Source: Scleromatobacter sp039920745
Lineage (GTDB): Bacteria; Pseudomonadota; Gammaproteobacteria; Burkholderiales; Burkholderiaceae_C
Direction: 5' to 3'
NCBI GenBank assembly: GCA_039920745.1
Contig: JBDSDD010000037.1
Span: forward strand, 124,001 to 188,000
Length of the DNA stretch: 64,000 nucleotides
Part shown: positions 42,848-51,071 of the stretch, piece after piece
How the letters are laid out: every line of letters starts with the position of its first letter
How positions within the stretch are numbered: the stretch's first letter is position 1
Notes under the pieces: generated by a model
The model's database searches: none
Told to the model about the DNA's origin: nothing
Seen by the model: only the letters and a program-made list of their open reading frames with translations
Program-made: the position numbers and the translations under genes

Positions 42848-43429
42848 TCACCAGGTCATCCTGGCCGTTCGTGCGCGAAACAGCTCCACGACACCCGTCG
42901 CCCGCGGCCCCGGGATCAGCTCGAAGGGCTGGCCCGCCGCGATCGTGCCGGGCACGCGCACCGCCAGCCAGAAGCCGCACCAGCGCGACTGCGCCACCAT
43001 CTTGGCGGCGTGCGCGAAGCCCAGCGTCTCGTTGAAGCGCGCATCGGGCAGCCGCGGCACGCTCACCACGAGCGTGCAACCCGGAAAGCGCAGCAGGTCG
43101 CCTTCCCACAATTGCGACTCCTGCACGCCCTCGAGCGCCAGGTGCTCGTCGAAGGAGGCGGGCGGAATCGGCGCGTCGGGTTCGGCCACGCGGGCCTGGG
43201 CGCGCACGGTGCGCCAGAACGGCGCGTGCGCGCTCGGATAGGCGTACAGCGCGTGCGACAGCGCGAGTTCGTCGGCGAGTGACGGATCCTCGCCGACCGG
43301 ATGGCCGTGGGCCCGTTGCGCGAAGCCGGTGAACCCGACCGCCACCGAGCCGGCGGCCGGCACGAGCCGCAATACCCCGCTCGAACCGGCGGGGCGGGGA
43401 ACGTTCACGGCGGACACGAGCATCGTCAT
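42848..43429 (-). CDS. MOSC domain protein (YiiM-like)
   Basis: A 193-residue MOSC beta-barrel domain protein. The pattern QLWEGDLLRFPGCTLVVSVPRLPDARFNETLG, then SRWCGFWLAVRVPGTIAAGQPFEL, follows YiiM-type MOSC proteins, which handle sulfur or molybdenum cofactor chemistry or detoxify N-hydroxylated bases. The Cys normally found in the RQPC segment is replaced here (RLPD), so the canonical reaction is doubtful. The start is ATG 43429 or the nearby 43423. It is divergent from an ACT-domain gene, with 29 bp between the starts. Confidence 0.7.
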   Translation of the reverse strand: MTMLVSAVNVPRPAGSSGVLRLVPAAGSVAVGFTGFAQRAHGHPVGEDPSLADELALSHALYAYPSAHAPFWRTVRAQARVAEPDAPIPPASFDEHLALEGVQESQLWEGDLLRFPGCTLVVSVPRLPDARFNETLGFAHAAKMVAQSRWCGFWLAVRVPGTIAAGQPFELIPGPRATGVVELFRARTARMTW

Positions 43430-43458
43430 CGCCGCATTGTCAGCGCTTCGCCGCGACA

Positions 43459-43881
43459 ATGCGTCGCATGTCTTCCTCCACGCCCGTCTCCGATCTCGCC
43501 GTGCTGCTCGCCTCGATGCGGCCCGAACTGCGCGCCGGCGCCTGGGCGTGGTGCGCGCTGCCGCCCGGCACCGACACGGGCGACGTCGACACCATCGCGA
43601 CGATGCGCGAGGCCGAAGGACTGAGCGTGGTCGTCGCCGAGGCCGACGCCGTGGCGCGCGGCTGGCCCATCGCGTTGCGCAGCGCGTGGATCACGCTGGA
43701 CGTGCACTCCGACCTCGCCGCCGTCGGCCTGACCGCCGCGTTCGCCCGCGCGCTGGGAGACGCCGGCATCGCATGCAACGTGATCGCCGGGGTGCATCAC
43801 GACCACCTGTTCGTGCCGATCCACCGCGCCGCCGACGCGATGGCGGCCCTGCTTGCACTGCAGACGCGCTCTGCGGGCTGA
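43459..43881 (+). CDS. ACT-domain-like small protein
   Basis: A 140-residue cytoplasmic protein made of two ACT-like halves. The second half has the tell-tale WITLDVHSDLAAVGLTAAFARALGDAGIACNVIAGVHHDHLFVP, as in small stand-alone ACT proteins that bind amino acids. Target and ligand are unknown. The start may be ATG 43459 or 43468. The ccm operon begins 70 bp downstream on the same strand. Confidence 0.72.
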   Translation: MRRMSSSTPVSDLAVLLASMRPELRAGAWAWCALPPGTDTGDVDTIATMREAEGLSVVVAEADAVARGWPIALRSAWITLDVHSDLAAVGLTAAFARALGDAGIACNVIAGVHHDHLFVPIHRAADAMAALLALQTRSAG

Positions 43882-43951
43882 GTGCGGCGCTCATGCGTCG
43901 GCCCACTTCTATACTGACGCGCCCCGCTTGCCGACCCACTTGCGCCACCCG

Positions 43952-44665
43952 ATGACCGCCACCCCGCTGAACGGCACGTCCGCCGCGACCTCGATGTCGC
44001 CGCCGCTGCCGTCGCTGCGCCTGGTGGACGTGGCCTGCCGGCGCGGCGATCGCCTGCTGTTCTCGGGGCTCACGCAGACGCTGGCGTCCGGCGAGTTGCT
44101 GTGGCTGCGCGGTGACAACGGCCGTGGCAAGACGAGCCTGCTGCGCCTGGTCGCCGGTCTCGCGGCGCCCGAGCACGGCCAGATCCTGTGGGGCGACGCG
44201 CCCACGCGGCGCCACGCGGATTTCGCCAACGCGCTCGTCTACATCGCCCACGCCAACGCGCTCAAGGACGACCTGACGGCCGCCGAATCGCTGGCCTTCC
44301 TCGCGCGCGTGCACGGGCGTGACGCCAGCGCGCCGGCCGTGCGCGCCGCGCTGGCGCGCCTGGGCCTGGCCGGGCGCGAGCGCACCCCCACCCGCAGCCT
44401 GTCGCAAGGCCTGCGCCGGCGCGTCGCGCTGGCCCGGTTGGCGCTCGAGACGGCGCCGGCGCTGTGGGTGCTGGACGAGCCCTTCGACGCGCTGGACGTC
44501 GCCGGCACCGCCACGCTGCACGCGCTGCTCGCGGCGCACCGGGCGCGCGGCGGCAGCGTGCTGCTGACCAGCCACCACCTGCACCTGGACGCCGAGGCGG
44601 CGAGCGCGGGCTTCGGCGTGCTCGATCTCGACCTGCTGCCACGCGAGGCCGGGGTTCCCGCATGA
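43952..44665 (+). CDS. ccmA: Heme exporter ATP-binding protein CcmA
   Basis: A 237-residue ABC ATPase, first gene of the cytochrome c maturation operon. It has the Walker A GDNGRGKTSLL, the signature region LSQGLRRRVALARL (LSQGL rather than the usual LSAGQ) and Walker B LWVLDEPFDALD. With CcmB it powers release of holo-CcmE from CcmCDE. It overlaps ccmB by ATGA. The start is ATG 43952; the first 20 residues are Ser/Thr-rich and likely disordered. Confidence 0.93.
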   Translation: MTATPLNGTSAATSMSPPLPSLRLVDVACRRGDRLLFSGLTQTLASGELLWLRGDNGRGKTSLLRLVAGLAAPEHGQILWGDAPTRRHADFANALVYIAHANALKDDLTAAESLAFLARVHGRDASAPAVRAALARLGLAGRERTPTRSLSQGLRRRVALARLALETAPALWVLDEPFDALDVAGTATLHALLAAHRARGGSVLLTSHHLHLDAEAASAGFGVLDLDLLPREAGVPA

Positions 44666-45333
44666 ACGGCGCGGTCTTTCTCGCCGTCTATCAGCGCGAC
44701 CTCCGCCTGGCCTGGCGCCGCCGTACCGAGGCGCTGCTGCCGGTGGCGTTCTTCCTGGTCGCCGCCAGCCTGTTCCCGCTGGGCGTGGGCCCGGATCCGG
44801 CGATCCTCAAGCTGATCGCCCCGGGCGTCGTCTGGGTCTGCGCGCTGCTGGCCGCGATGCTGTCGATGCCGCCGCTGTACGCCGCCGACCACGCCGACGG
44901 CTCGCTGGAGCAACTGCTGCTGGCGCCGGACGCCGGCCTGGCCGTGGCCGCCGCCAAGGCCGCCGGGCACTGGACCATCAGCGGCGCACCGCTGGTCATC
45001 GCGGCGCCACTGCTGGGCCTGCTGCTGGGATTGCCGGTCGAGGAACTTCCGGTGCTGTTCGTGTCTCTGTTGCTGGGGACGCCGATCCTGAGCCTGCTGG
45101 GCGGGGTCGGCGCCGCGCTGACGCTGGGGCTGCGCTCGGCGGGCATGCTGATCGTGCTGATCGTGCTGCCGCTGGCCATTCCGGCGCTGATCTTCGGCGC
45201 CGGCGCGGCGGTGGCGGTGGGGGCGGGGCAGTCGGCGTCGCCCCACCTGTCGCTGCTGGGCGCGCTGCTGATCGCGTGCCTGGTCGGCGCACCCCCGGCC
45301 ACCGCGGCGGCGCTGCGGATCGCCGTCGAATGA
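44662..45333 (+). CDS. ccmB: Heme exporter protein CcmB
   Basis: A 223-residue inner-membrane protein with six hydrophobic helices, the permease partner of CcmA. The N-terminal YQRDLRLAWRRRTEALLPVAFFLV and the segment SLEQLLLAPDA are typical of CcmB. It is involved in the step that frees heme-loaded CcmE. ccmC follows 59 bp downstream. Confidence 0.93.
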   Translation: MNGAVFLAVYQRDLRLAWRRRTEALLPVAFFLVAASLFPLGVGPDPAILKLIAPGVVWVCALLAAMLSMPPLYAADHADGSLEQLLLAPDAGLAVAAAKAAGHWTISGAPLVIAAPLLGLLLGLPVEELPVLFVSLLLGTPILSLLGGVGAALTLGLRSAGMLIVLIVLPLAIPALIFGAGAAVAVGAGQSASPHLSLLGALLIACLVGAPPATAAALRIAVE

Positions 45334-45392
45334 CGGCAGGCGCACGGCTTCGATGACATCCTGCAACACGACCTCTGGCTGACAACGGGACA

Positions 45393-46181
45393 ATGCACGC
45401 CGTGAACACGACTTCCGCCGCCGCTGCCGACCGCCCGCGCCTGACCTGGTTCACGTTCGCGTCGCCGGCCAATTTCTACCGGCTGGCAGGCGTGCTGGGC
45501 CCGCTGTGCGGCCTCGTTGCCGCGGCGCTCGCCGTGGCCGGGCTGTGGATGGGCTTCTTCGTCGCCCCTACCGACGCCGTGCAGGGCGAGGTCTACCGCA
45601 TCATCTTCATCCACGTGCCGGCGGCCTGGCTGTCGATGGTGCTGTACGTGGCGATGGCATTCTGGGCCGCGATCGGCTGGTTCCTCAACGCCCGCATGGC
45701 CTTCATCCTGGCCCGCGCCATCGCCCCGACGGGCGCGCTGTTCACCGTGCTCGCGCTGTGGACGGGCTCGCTGTGGGGCCGTCCCACCTGGGGCACCTGG
45801 TGGGTGTGGGACGCACGGCTCACATCCGAGCTGATCCTGCTGTTCCTCTACCTGGGCTACATGGCGTTGGTCGCCGCGATCGACGACACCCGGCGCGCCG
45901 ACAAGGCCGGCGCCCTGCTGGCCATCGTCGGCGTGGTCAATGTGCCCATCATCTACTTCTCGGTCATCTGGTGGAATACGCTGCACCAGGGGTCGAGCCT
46001 GACCATGGGTGCCAAGCAGCACATGGCCTCGACGATGCTGATCGCGATGCTGCTGCTGACGCTCGCCTGCTGGGCCTACGCGTTCGCCGTGGTGTTCGCG
46101 CGGGCACGGGCGATCGTGCTCGAGCGCGAGGGCGACACGGCCTGGGCGCGGGCGCTGATCGCCGCAAAGAATCAAGGATGA
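45393..46181 (+). CDS. ccmC: Heme transport protein CcmC
   Basis: A 262-residue inner-membrane protein with six helices and the WWD heme-handling motif (WGTWWVWDARLTSELILLF). A conserved His lies in the first periplasmic loop (IIFIHVPAAWLS) and another near NTLHQGSSL. CcmC attaches heme to the CcmE histidine. The tryptophan-rich motif holds heme at the outer face of the membrane. ccmD starts 3 bp after its stop. Confidence 0.95.
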   Translation: MHAVNTTSAAAADRPRLTWFTFASPANFYRLAGVLGPLCGLVAAALAVAGLWMGFFVAPTDAVQGEVYRIIFIHVPAAWLSMVLYVAMAFWAAIGWFLNARMAFILARAIAPTGALFTVLALWTGSLWGRPTWGTWWVWDARLTSELILLFLYLGYMALVAAIDDTRRADKAGALLAIVGVVNVPIIYFSVIWWNTLHQGSSLTMGAKQHMASTMLIAMLLLTLACWAYAFAVVFARARAIVLEREGDTAWARALIAAKNQG

Positions 46182-46184
46182 GCC

Positions 46185-46382
46185 ATGCAGTGGCACTCAC
46201 TATCTGAATTTTTCGACATGGGCGGGCGGGGCGGCTTCGTCTGGGGCGCGTACGGCACTTTTGCGTTGCTGGTGCTGGTCGAACCGTTGCTCGCCAACTG
46301 GCGCCACCGCGCGGCGCGCCAGGCCATCGCCGAACGCATGGCCGACGAAGCGGCCACACGCTCGGCCGGAGCCCGACCGTGA
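46185..46382 (+). CDS. ccmD: Heme exporter protein CcmD
   Basis: A 65-residue single-helix membrane protein (GGFVWGAYGTFALLVLVEPLL) with a basic cytoplasmic tail, as usual for CcmD. It stabilises the CcmC-CcmE complex and helps release holo-CcmE. It starts with MQWHSLSEFFDMGG, the normal CcmD start, and overlaps ccmE by four bases. Confidence 0.9.
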   Translation: MQWHSLSEFFDMGGRGGFVWGAYGTFALLVLVEPLLANWRHRAARQAIAERMADEAATRSAGARP

Positions 46383-46843
46383 CCCCGCGTCAAAAGCGCC
46401 TGGCGCTCATCGTCGGCATCCTCGTGGCCGTGGGCGGCGCCACCGCGCTGGTGCTCAACGCGTTCAATTCCAATCTCGTGTTCTTCTACTCGCCGTCGCA
46501 GGTGGCGGCGCACGAGGCGCCCGAAGGCCGGCCGTTCCGCGTCGGCGGGATGGTCACGGTGGGCAGCGTCAAGCGCGACGGTGTGGACGTGGTCTTCACC
46601 GTCACCGACCTCGTCAAATCGATGCAGGTGCACTATCGGGGCTCGCTGCCTGACCTGTTCAAGGAAGGCAAGGGCGTCGTGGCGCAGGGCAAACTGGGGT
46701 CGGACGGCGTGTTCACCGCGCAGGAAGTGCTGGCCAAGCACGACGAGAACTACATGCCGCCCGAGGCTGCCGCGGCGCTCAAGAAGGCCGCCGAGCATGG
46801 CGGCACGATGAAGACGGACAAACACATGGAAAGCCCCCGATGA
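46379..46843 (+). CDS. ccmE: Cytochrome c-type biogenesis heme chaperone CcmE
   Basis: A 154-residue membrane-anchored heme chaperone starting at GTG 46379 (VTPRQKRL in native reading). One N-terminal helix (about 9-28) is followed by an OB-fold barrel. Heme is carried covalently on His121 in the motif HDENY (HxxxY), the standard proteobacterial form. The C-terminal tail is His/Lys-rich. It overlaps both ccmD and ccmF by four bases. Confidence 0.95.
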   Translation: MTPRQKRLALIVGILVAVGGATALVLNAFNSNLVFFYSPSQVAAHEAPEGRPFRVGGMVTVGSVKRDGVDVVFTVTDLVKSMQVHYRGSLPDLFKEGKGVVAQGKLGSDGVFTAQEVLAKHDENYMPPEAAAALKKAAEHGGTMKTDKHMESPR

Positions 46844-48867
46844 TTCCGGAAATTGGCCAAGTCGCGCTGCTGATCGCGCTCGCCGTGGCGCTGGTCCTGG
46901 CGACGCTGCCGATGATCGGCGCGGCGCGTGGTCGCGCCGACTGGATGGCGCTCGCGCGTCCCGCGGCACGCGCGCACGCGCTGCTCGTCGCCGTCGCGTT
47001 CTTTTGCCTCGTCGCCTGCTTCGTGCGCAACGACTTCTCGGTGCTGTACGTGGCGAGCAACTCCAACAGTTCGCTGCCGCTGCCCTACCGCATCGCCGGC
47101 GTGTGGGGCGGCCACGAGGGCTCGCTGTTGTTGTGGCTGTCGATGCTGAGTGCGTGGATGCTGGCCGTGGCGCAGTGGAGCAAGCGGCTGCCGCCCTCGT
47201 TCGTCGCCCGCGTGCTGGGCATCATGGGGCTGGTCTCGATCGGCTTCATCCTGTTCATGCTGGTGACGTCGAACCCGTTCGACCGCCTCGTGCCGGTGCC
47301 CATCGACGGCAACGACCTGAACCCGCTGCTGCAGGACCCCGGCATGGTCGCGCATCCGCCGATGCTCTACATGGGCTACGTCGGCTTCTCGGTGGCGTTC
47401 GCGTTCGCGGTCGCGGCGCTGATCGAAGGCCAGCTCGACGCCACCTGGGCGCGCTGGACGCGCCCGTGGACGACGGCCGCCTGGTCGTGCCTGACCATCG
47501 GCATCATGCTGGGCAGCGCCTGGGCTTACTACGAACTGGGGTGGGGCGGCTGGTGGTTCTGGGATCCGGTGGAAAACGCGTCGTTCATGCCCTGGCTCGC
47601 CGGCACGGCGCTGATCCACTCGCTGGCCGTCACCGAGAAGCGCGGCACGTTCAAGTCGTGGACGGTGCTGCTGGCGCTGCTCGCGTTCGCGCTGTCGCTG
47701 CTGGGCACGTTCATCGTGCGCTCGGGCGTGCTGTCGTCGGTGCACGCGTTCGCCACCGACCCGGCGCGCGGGCGCTTCATCCTCGTCTTCCTGGTGCTGG
47801 TGATCGGCGGCTCGCTGGCGCTGTACGCCTGGCGCGCGCCGAAGGTGGGCCTGGGCGCGCGCTTCGCGCTGGTGTCGCGCGAGTCCATGCTGCTGGGCAA
47901 CAACATGCTGTTCGTCGTGGTCTGCGCGTCGGTGCTGCTGGGCACGCTGTACCCGTTGCTGCTCGACGCGATGGGCATGGGCAAGATCTCGGTGGGCGCG
48001 CCCTACTTCGAGACCGTGTTCCTGCCGCTGATGGTGCCGATCGTGCTGCTGATGGCGCTCGGCCCGCTGGCGCGCTGGAAACAGGCGTCGCTGCCGTCAC
48101 TGTTCCACCGCCTGCGCTGGGCCGCGCTCGCCTCGGTGCTGGGCGCGCTGGCCACGTCCTGGCTGGCCGGCAAGCTGTCGCTGATGGCGATGCTGGGCTT
48201 CCTGATGGCCTACTGGATCACCGCGTCCATCGTCACCGATGCCGTCGAACGCCTGAAGGCGGACGGCGGGGCACAGCTGACGCTGTTCGGCCGCATGCGC
48301 CAATGGCCGCGTTCGCTCACGGGCATGTGGCTCGCGCACCTGGGCGTGGCGGTGTTCGCGTTCGGCGTGAGCATGGTGCGCGCCTACGAGATCGAGGACG
48401 ACCTGACGATGGTCGTCGGCAGCAGCGCCTCGGTGGGCGGCTACGAGTTCCGCTTCGGCGACGTGCACGACCTGCGCGGGCCGAACTACGTCGCCAAGGA
48501 GGCCGACGTGGTCGTGACGCGCGGCGGCAGCGAGGTGGCGCAGATGCATCCGCAAAAGCGCGTCTACCTGATCCAGCGCACGCCCACCACCGAAGCGGCG
48601 ATCCAGCCGGGCATCACGCGCGACCTCTACGTGTCGCTCGGCGAGGAGGTGCAGCCCAATACCTGGACGCTGCGCATCCACGTCAAGCCTTTCGTCGACT
48701 GGATCTGGGGCGGCTGCCTCCTGATGGCGCTGGGCGGCATCGTCGCCGTGAGCGACCGACGCTATCGCCAGAAGGCGCGCGTCGCCCGCACCGAGGACTC
48801 GCTGCCGCTGGTCAACCGTCCAGTACCGGTCATCGGACCGCTGGGCGCCAGCGGAGAGTCGGCATGA
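46840..48867 (+). CDS. ccmF: Heme lyase CcmF
   Basis: A 675-residue polytopic membrane protein (over a dozen hydrophobic segments) with the WWD motif GWGGWWFWDPVENASFMPW and the conserved GVWGGHEGSLLLW and HPPMLYMGY segments. CcmF takes heme from CcmE and, with CcmH/CcmI, attaches it to apocytochrome CxxCH motifs. Length is as expected (640-680). ccmG follows 25 bp downstream. Confidence 0.95.
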   Translation: MIPEIGQVALLIALAVALVLATLPMIGAARGRADWMALARPAARAHALLVAVAFFCLVACFVRNDFSVLYVASNSNSSLPLPYRIAGVWGGHEGSLLLWLSMLSAWMLAVAQWSKRLPPSFVARVLGIMGLVSIGFILFMLVTSNPFDRLVPVPIDGNDLNPLLQDPGMVAHPPMLYMGYVGFSVAFAFAVAALIEGQLDATWARWTRPWTTAAWSCLTIGIMLGSAWAYYELGWGGWWFWDPVENASFMPWLAGTALIHSLAVTEKRGTFKSWTVLLALLAFALSLLGTFIVRSGVLSSVHAFATDPARGRFILVFLVLVIGGSLALYAWRAPKVGLGARFALVSRESMLLGNNMLFVVVCASVLLGTLYPLLLDAMGMGKISVGAPYFETVFLPLMVPIVLLMALGPLARWKQASLPSLFHRLRWAALASVLGALATSWLAGKLSLMAMLGFLMAYWITASIVTDAVERLKADGGAQLTLFGRMRQWPRSLTGMWLAHLGVAVFAFGVSMVRAYEIEDDLTMVVGSSASVGGYEFRFGDVHDLRGPNYVAKEADVVVTRGGSEVAQMHPQKRVYLIQRTPTTEAAIQPGITRDLYVSLGEEVQPNTWTLRIHVKPFVDWIWGGCLLMALGGIVAVSDRRYRQKARVARTEDSLPLVNRPVPVIGPLGASGESA

Positions 48868-48892
48868 GCGCCGCCAGACGGAGGGCAATCCC

Positions 48893-49426
48893 ATGAAGGG
48901 GGCGCTCCGCTACCTGATCCCGTTGGGCGTGTTTTGCGTGCTGGTCGGCTTCCTCGCCGTGGGCCTGCACCTGGATCCGCGCGAGGTGCCGTCCCCGCTG
49001 ATCGACAAGCCGGCGCCCGAGTTCGCGCTGACGCAGCTCGACAAGCCCGAGCAGACGATCCGCCGCGCCGACATGCTCGGCAAGGTGTGGATGCTCAACG
49101 TCTGGGCCTCGTGGTGCGAGGCCTGCCGCGACGAGCATCCGTACCTGGTCGAGTTCGCCAAGCTCAAGGCGTTGCCGATCTACGGCCTCGACTACAAGGA
49201 CCAGCGCGAGCCAGCGCAGCAGTGGCTGGCCCAGCGCGGCAATCCGTACGACGCGTCGCTGTTCGACGCCAACGGCCGCGTGGGCATCGACTTCGGGGTC
49301 TACGGGGTGCCCGAGACCTTCATCATCGACAAGCAGGGCGTCATCCGCTACAAGAAGATCGGCGCGCTGACGCCCGAGGTGCTGCAGGACACGGTGCTGC
49401 CGCTGCTGAGGAAGCTCAATGGCTGA
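48893..49426 (+). CDS. ccmG: Thiol:disulfide interchange protein CcmG (DsbE)
   Basis: A 177-residue membrane-anchored thioredoxin-like protein. An N-terminal helix (LIPLGVFCVLVGFLAVGL) precedes the redox site WASWCEACRDEHP (Cys74, Cys77), and the cis-Pro loop is YGVPETFIID. It reduces apocytochrome c Cys residues or the CcmH disulfide before heme attachment. It overlaps ccmH by 8 bp. Confidence 0.94.
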   Translation: MKGALRYLIPLGVFCVLVGFLAVGLHLDPREVPSPLIDKPAPEFALTQLDKPEQTIRRADMLGKVWMLNVWASWCEACRDEHPYLVEFAKLKALPIYGLDYKDQREPAQQWLAQRGNPYDASLFDANGRVGIDFGVYGVPETFIIDKQGVIRYKKIGALTPEVLQDTVLPLLRKLNG

Positions 49427-49961
49427 GGCCCGCGTCCTCGCCCTCTGTGCACTGCTGGCGCTGGTCGTCGCGCTGCCCGCCGGCGCCGTGGACGCGCCGG
49501 CCCCGGCGGCGTCCACGGCGACGTCCGCCACCGTGGCGTTCCAGGCGCCGACCGCCCATCTGACTTCCGACGACCCGGCGCTGGAAGCCAACATGCTGGC
49601 GATCACCGGCGAGCTGCGTTGCCTCGTCTGCCAGAACCAGACCATCGCCGATTCGCACGCCGACCTCGCCGTCGACCTGCGCCAGCAAGTGCGCGAGATG
49701 CTCAAGCGCGGCCAGACGCCCACGCAGATCCGACGCTACATGACCGATCGCTACGGCGACTTCATCCTCTACCGCCCGCCACTCAAGGCCACCACCGCAG
49801 TGCTTTGGCTGGCGCCAGCAGCGCTGCTGGCGACCGCGCTGCTCGCGCTGGCTCTCGTGATCCGGCGCCGCGCGCGCCTGCCCGACGACCAATTCGAAGC
49901 CGATCCGCAACTCGACGATGACTCGTCCGACCCGCTGGCCCGACCCGGAACCCCCGCATGA
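49419..49961 (+). CDS. ccmH: Cytochrome c-type biogenesis protein CcmH
   Basis: A 180-residue periplasmic/membrane protein with signal peptide, the redox motif LRCLVCQNQTIADS (Cys68, Cys71), a helical bundle and a C-terminal transmembrane helix (LAPAALLATALLALALVI). It presents reduced apocytochrome to CcmF. It is the short, non-fused CcmH, with the CcmI part encoded by the next gene (ATGA overlap). Confidence 0.94.
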   Translation: MAEARVLALCALLALVVALPAGAVDAPAPAASTATSATVAFQAPTAHLTSDDPALEANMLAITGELRCLVCQNQTIADSHADLAVDLRQQVREMLKRGQTPTQIRRYMTDRYGDFILYRPPLKATTAVLWLAPAALLATALLALALVIRRRARLPDDQFEADPQLDDDSSDPLARPGTPA

Positions 49962-50671
49962 CGCTGTTCTTGATCCTCTCTCTCGCGCTGGTCGTGGCCG
50001 CGCTGGCGATCCTCGTCTGGCGCGGCCCGGCCGTCGCTCATGTCACCGACGCGGCCACCGCGACCGAGGCGGTCGCGCGGCCGACACGCGGGCTGGTCAT
50101 CGGACTGGCGACGCTGGTCGTCGTGGTGACCAGCGCCGGCTACGCGTGGGTCGGCTCGCCGCGCCTGCTGCCGGTGACGCCCGACGCCCCGCCCGGCCCA
50201 GGCCCGTCCGCCGACGCGCAGGTCGACGAGGTGCAGCACCGCGCCGAGATGCGCCCCACCGAGGCCAACGGTTGGATCCAGGCGGGCCGCGCGCAGGCGG
50301 TGCTCAACCACGGCCAGGCCGCGGTCGACGACTACCGGCGGGCCGCCGCACTGCGTCCGAACGACGCCAACGTGCTGGCCGACCTGGCCGACATGCTGGC
50401 AGCCGTCGGCAACGGGAGCCTGGAAGGCGAGCCGATCGCGCTGGTCGACAAGGCGCTGTCCATCGACCCGAACCACGTGAAGGCGCTGGCGCTCAAGGGC
50501 AGCTATGCAATGACGCAGCGCGACTTCCGCACCGCGCTGACCGCCTGGAACCAGGCGCTGAAGGTGGCCCAGCCGGACGATCCGGTCGCCCAGTTCCTGC
50601 GCACGCAACTCGACTCGATGCGCGAGATGGCTGCGCGGGCGGCATCAGCTCCGGCCTCGGTGAGCCGCTGA
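49958..50671 (+). CDS. ccmI: c-type cytochrome biogenesis protein CcmI (TPR)
   Basis: A 237-residue protein with an N-terminal transmembrane helix (LFLILSLALVVAALAILVW), a second one (LVIGLATLVVVVTSAGYAW) and TPR repeats from about residue 90 (ANGWIQAGRAQAVLNHGQAAVDDYRRAAAL onward). The TPR domain binds apocytochrome C-termini and delivers them to the CcmFH ligase. It is shorter than E. coli-type fusions. Last gene of the operon; a strong terminator starts 25 bp after the stop. Confidence 0.9.
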   Translation: MTLFLILSLALVVAALAILVWRGPAVAHVTDAATATEAVARPTRGLVIGLATLVVVVTSAGYAWVGSPRLLPVTPDAPPGPGPSADAQVDEVQHRAEMRPTEANGWIQAGRAQAVLNHGQAAVDDYRRAAALRPNDANVLADLADMLAAVGNGSLEGEPIALVDKALSIDPNHVKALALKGSYAMTQRDFRTALTAWNQALKVAQPDDPVAQFLRTQLDSMREMAARAASAPASVSR

Positions 50672-50695
50672 GGCCGGTTCGCGAACGACGCAACG

Positions 50696-50720
50696 ACGGC
50701 GCCCGCGGGCGCCGTTTTTT
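50696..50720 (+). terminator. Rho-independent terminator of the ccm operon
   Basis: The perfect palindrome ACGGCGCCCGCGGGCGCCGT (50696-50715) is followed by TTTTT and sits right after ccmI. It separates ccm from the apbE operon. Confidence 0.9.
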
Positions 50721-51071
50721 CTGCCTGGGACGCGCTCCGGGGGCCCGGAAAATTCGTGCACAACCTCACGGAGGCGCCAAGTTTGCGTTGCTTTTGCACA
50801 CAACTGAGGCCTGGCCACCCTTAACAGAACATCTCGTTACTGATTACAGGCTGGGCGAAACAGTGCGTCCAAAAAAGCGGCACTTTTTCACGCTTGCCTG
50901 AACCTCTTCACTGCGAAGATGCGCCCGAAGCGAAGGGAATGTGCAATCCGCATGCCCGTCGCGCCGTCCATGCGCAGTCATTCATTCGGGATTGCCATCC
51001 GCGTTTCCAGACCACCGAGATTTTGACGTTCCCCGGTACCTCGAACCATCCCGGGTTCAGGGTACAGATCC
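50721..51071. other. Gap before apbE: leader of the redox operon
   Basis: A 351-bp non-coding stretch, A/T-richer between 50760 and 50900 (AAAAAAG and TTTTTC tracts), where the operon promoter probably lies. I cannot fix -35/-10 elements with confidence; TTGACG at 51023 has no good partner. A hairpin at 51036-51065 covers the apbE ribosome site. No gene is visible. Confidence 0.5.
51036..51065 (+). promoter_or_regulatory. Hairpin covering the apbE ribosome-binding site
   Basis: Arm 51036-51047 (GTACCTCGAACC) pairs with 51054-51065 (GGTTCAGGGTAC) through 12 positions with one G-U and one mismatch, loop ATCCCG. The likely Shine-Dalgarno AGGG (51059-51062) lies in the 3' arm, 9 nt before the ATG. 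It could control translation, or be a dyad operator in DNA. Confidence 0.45.
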
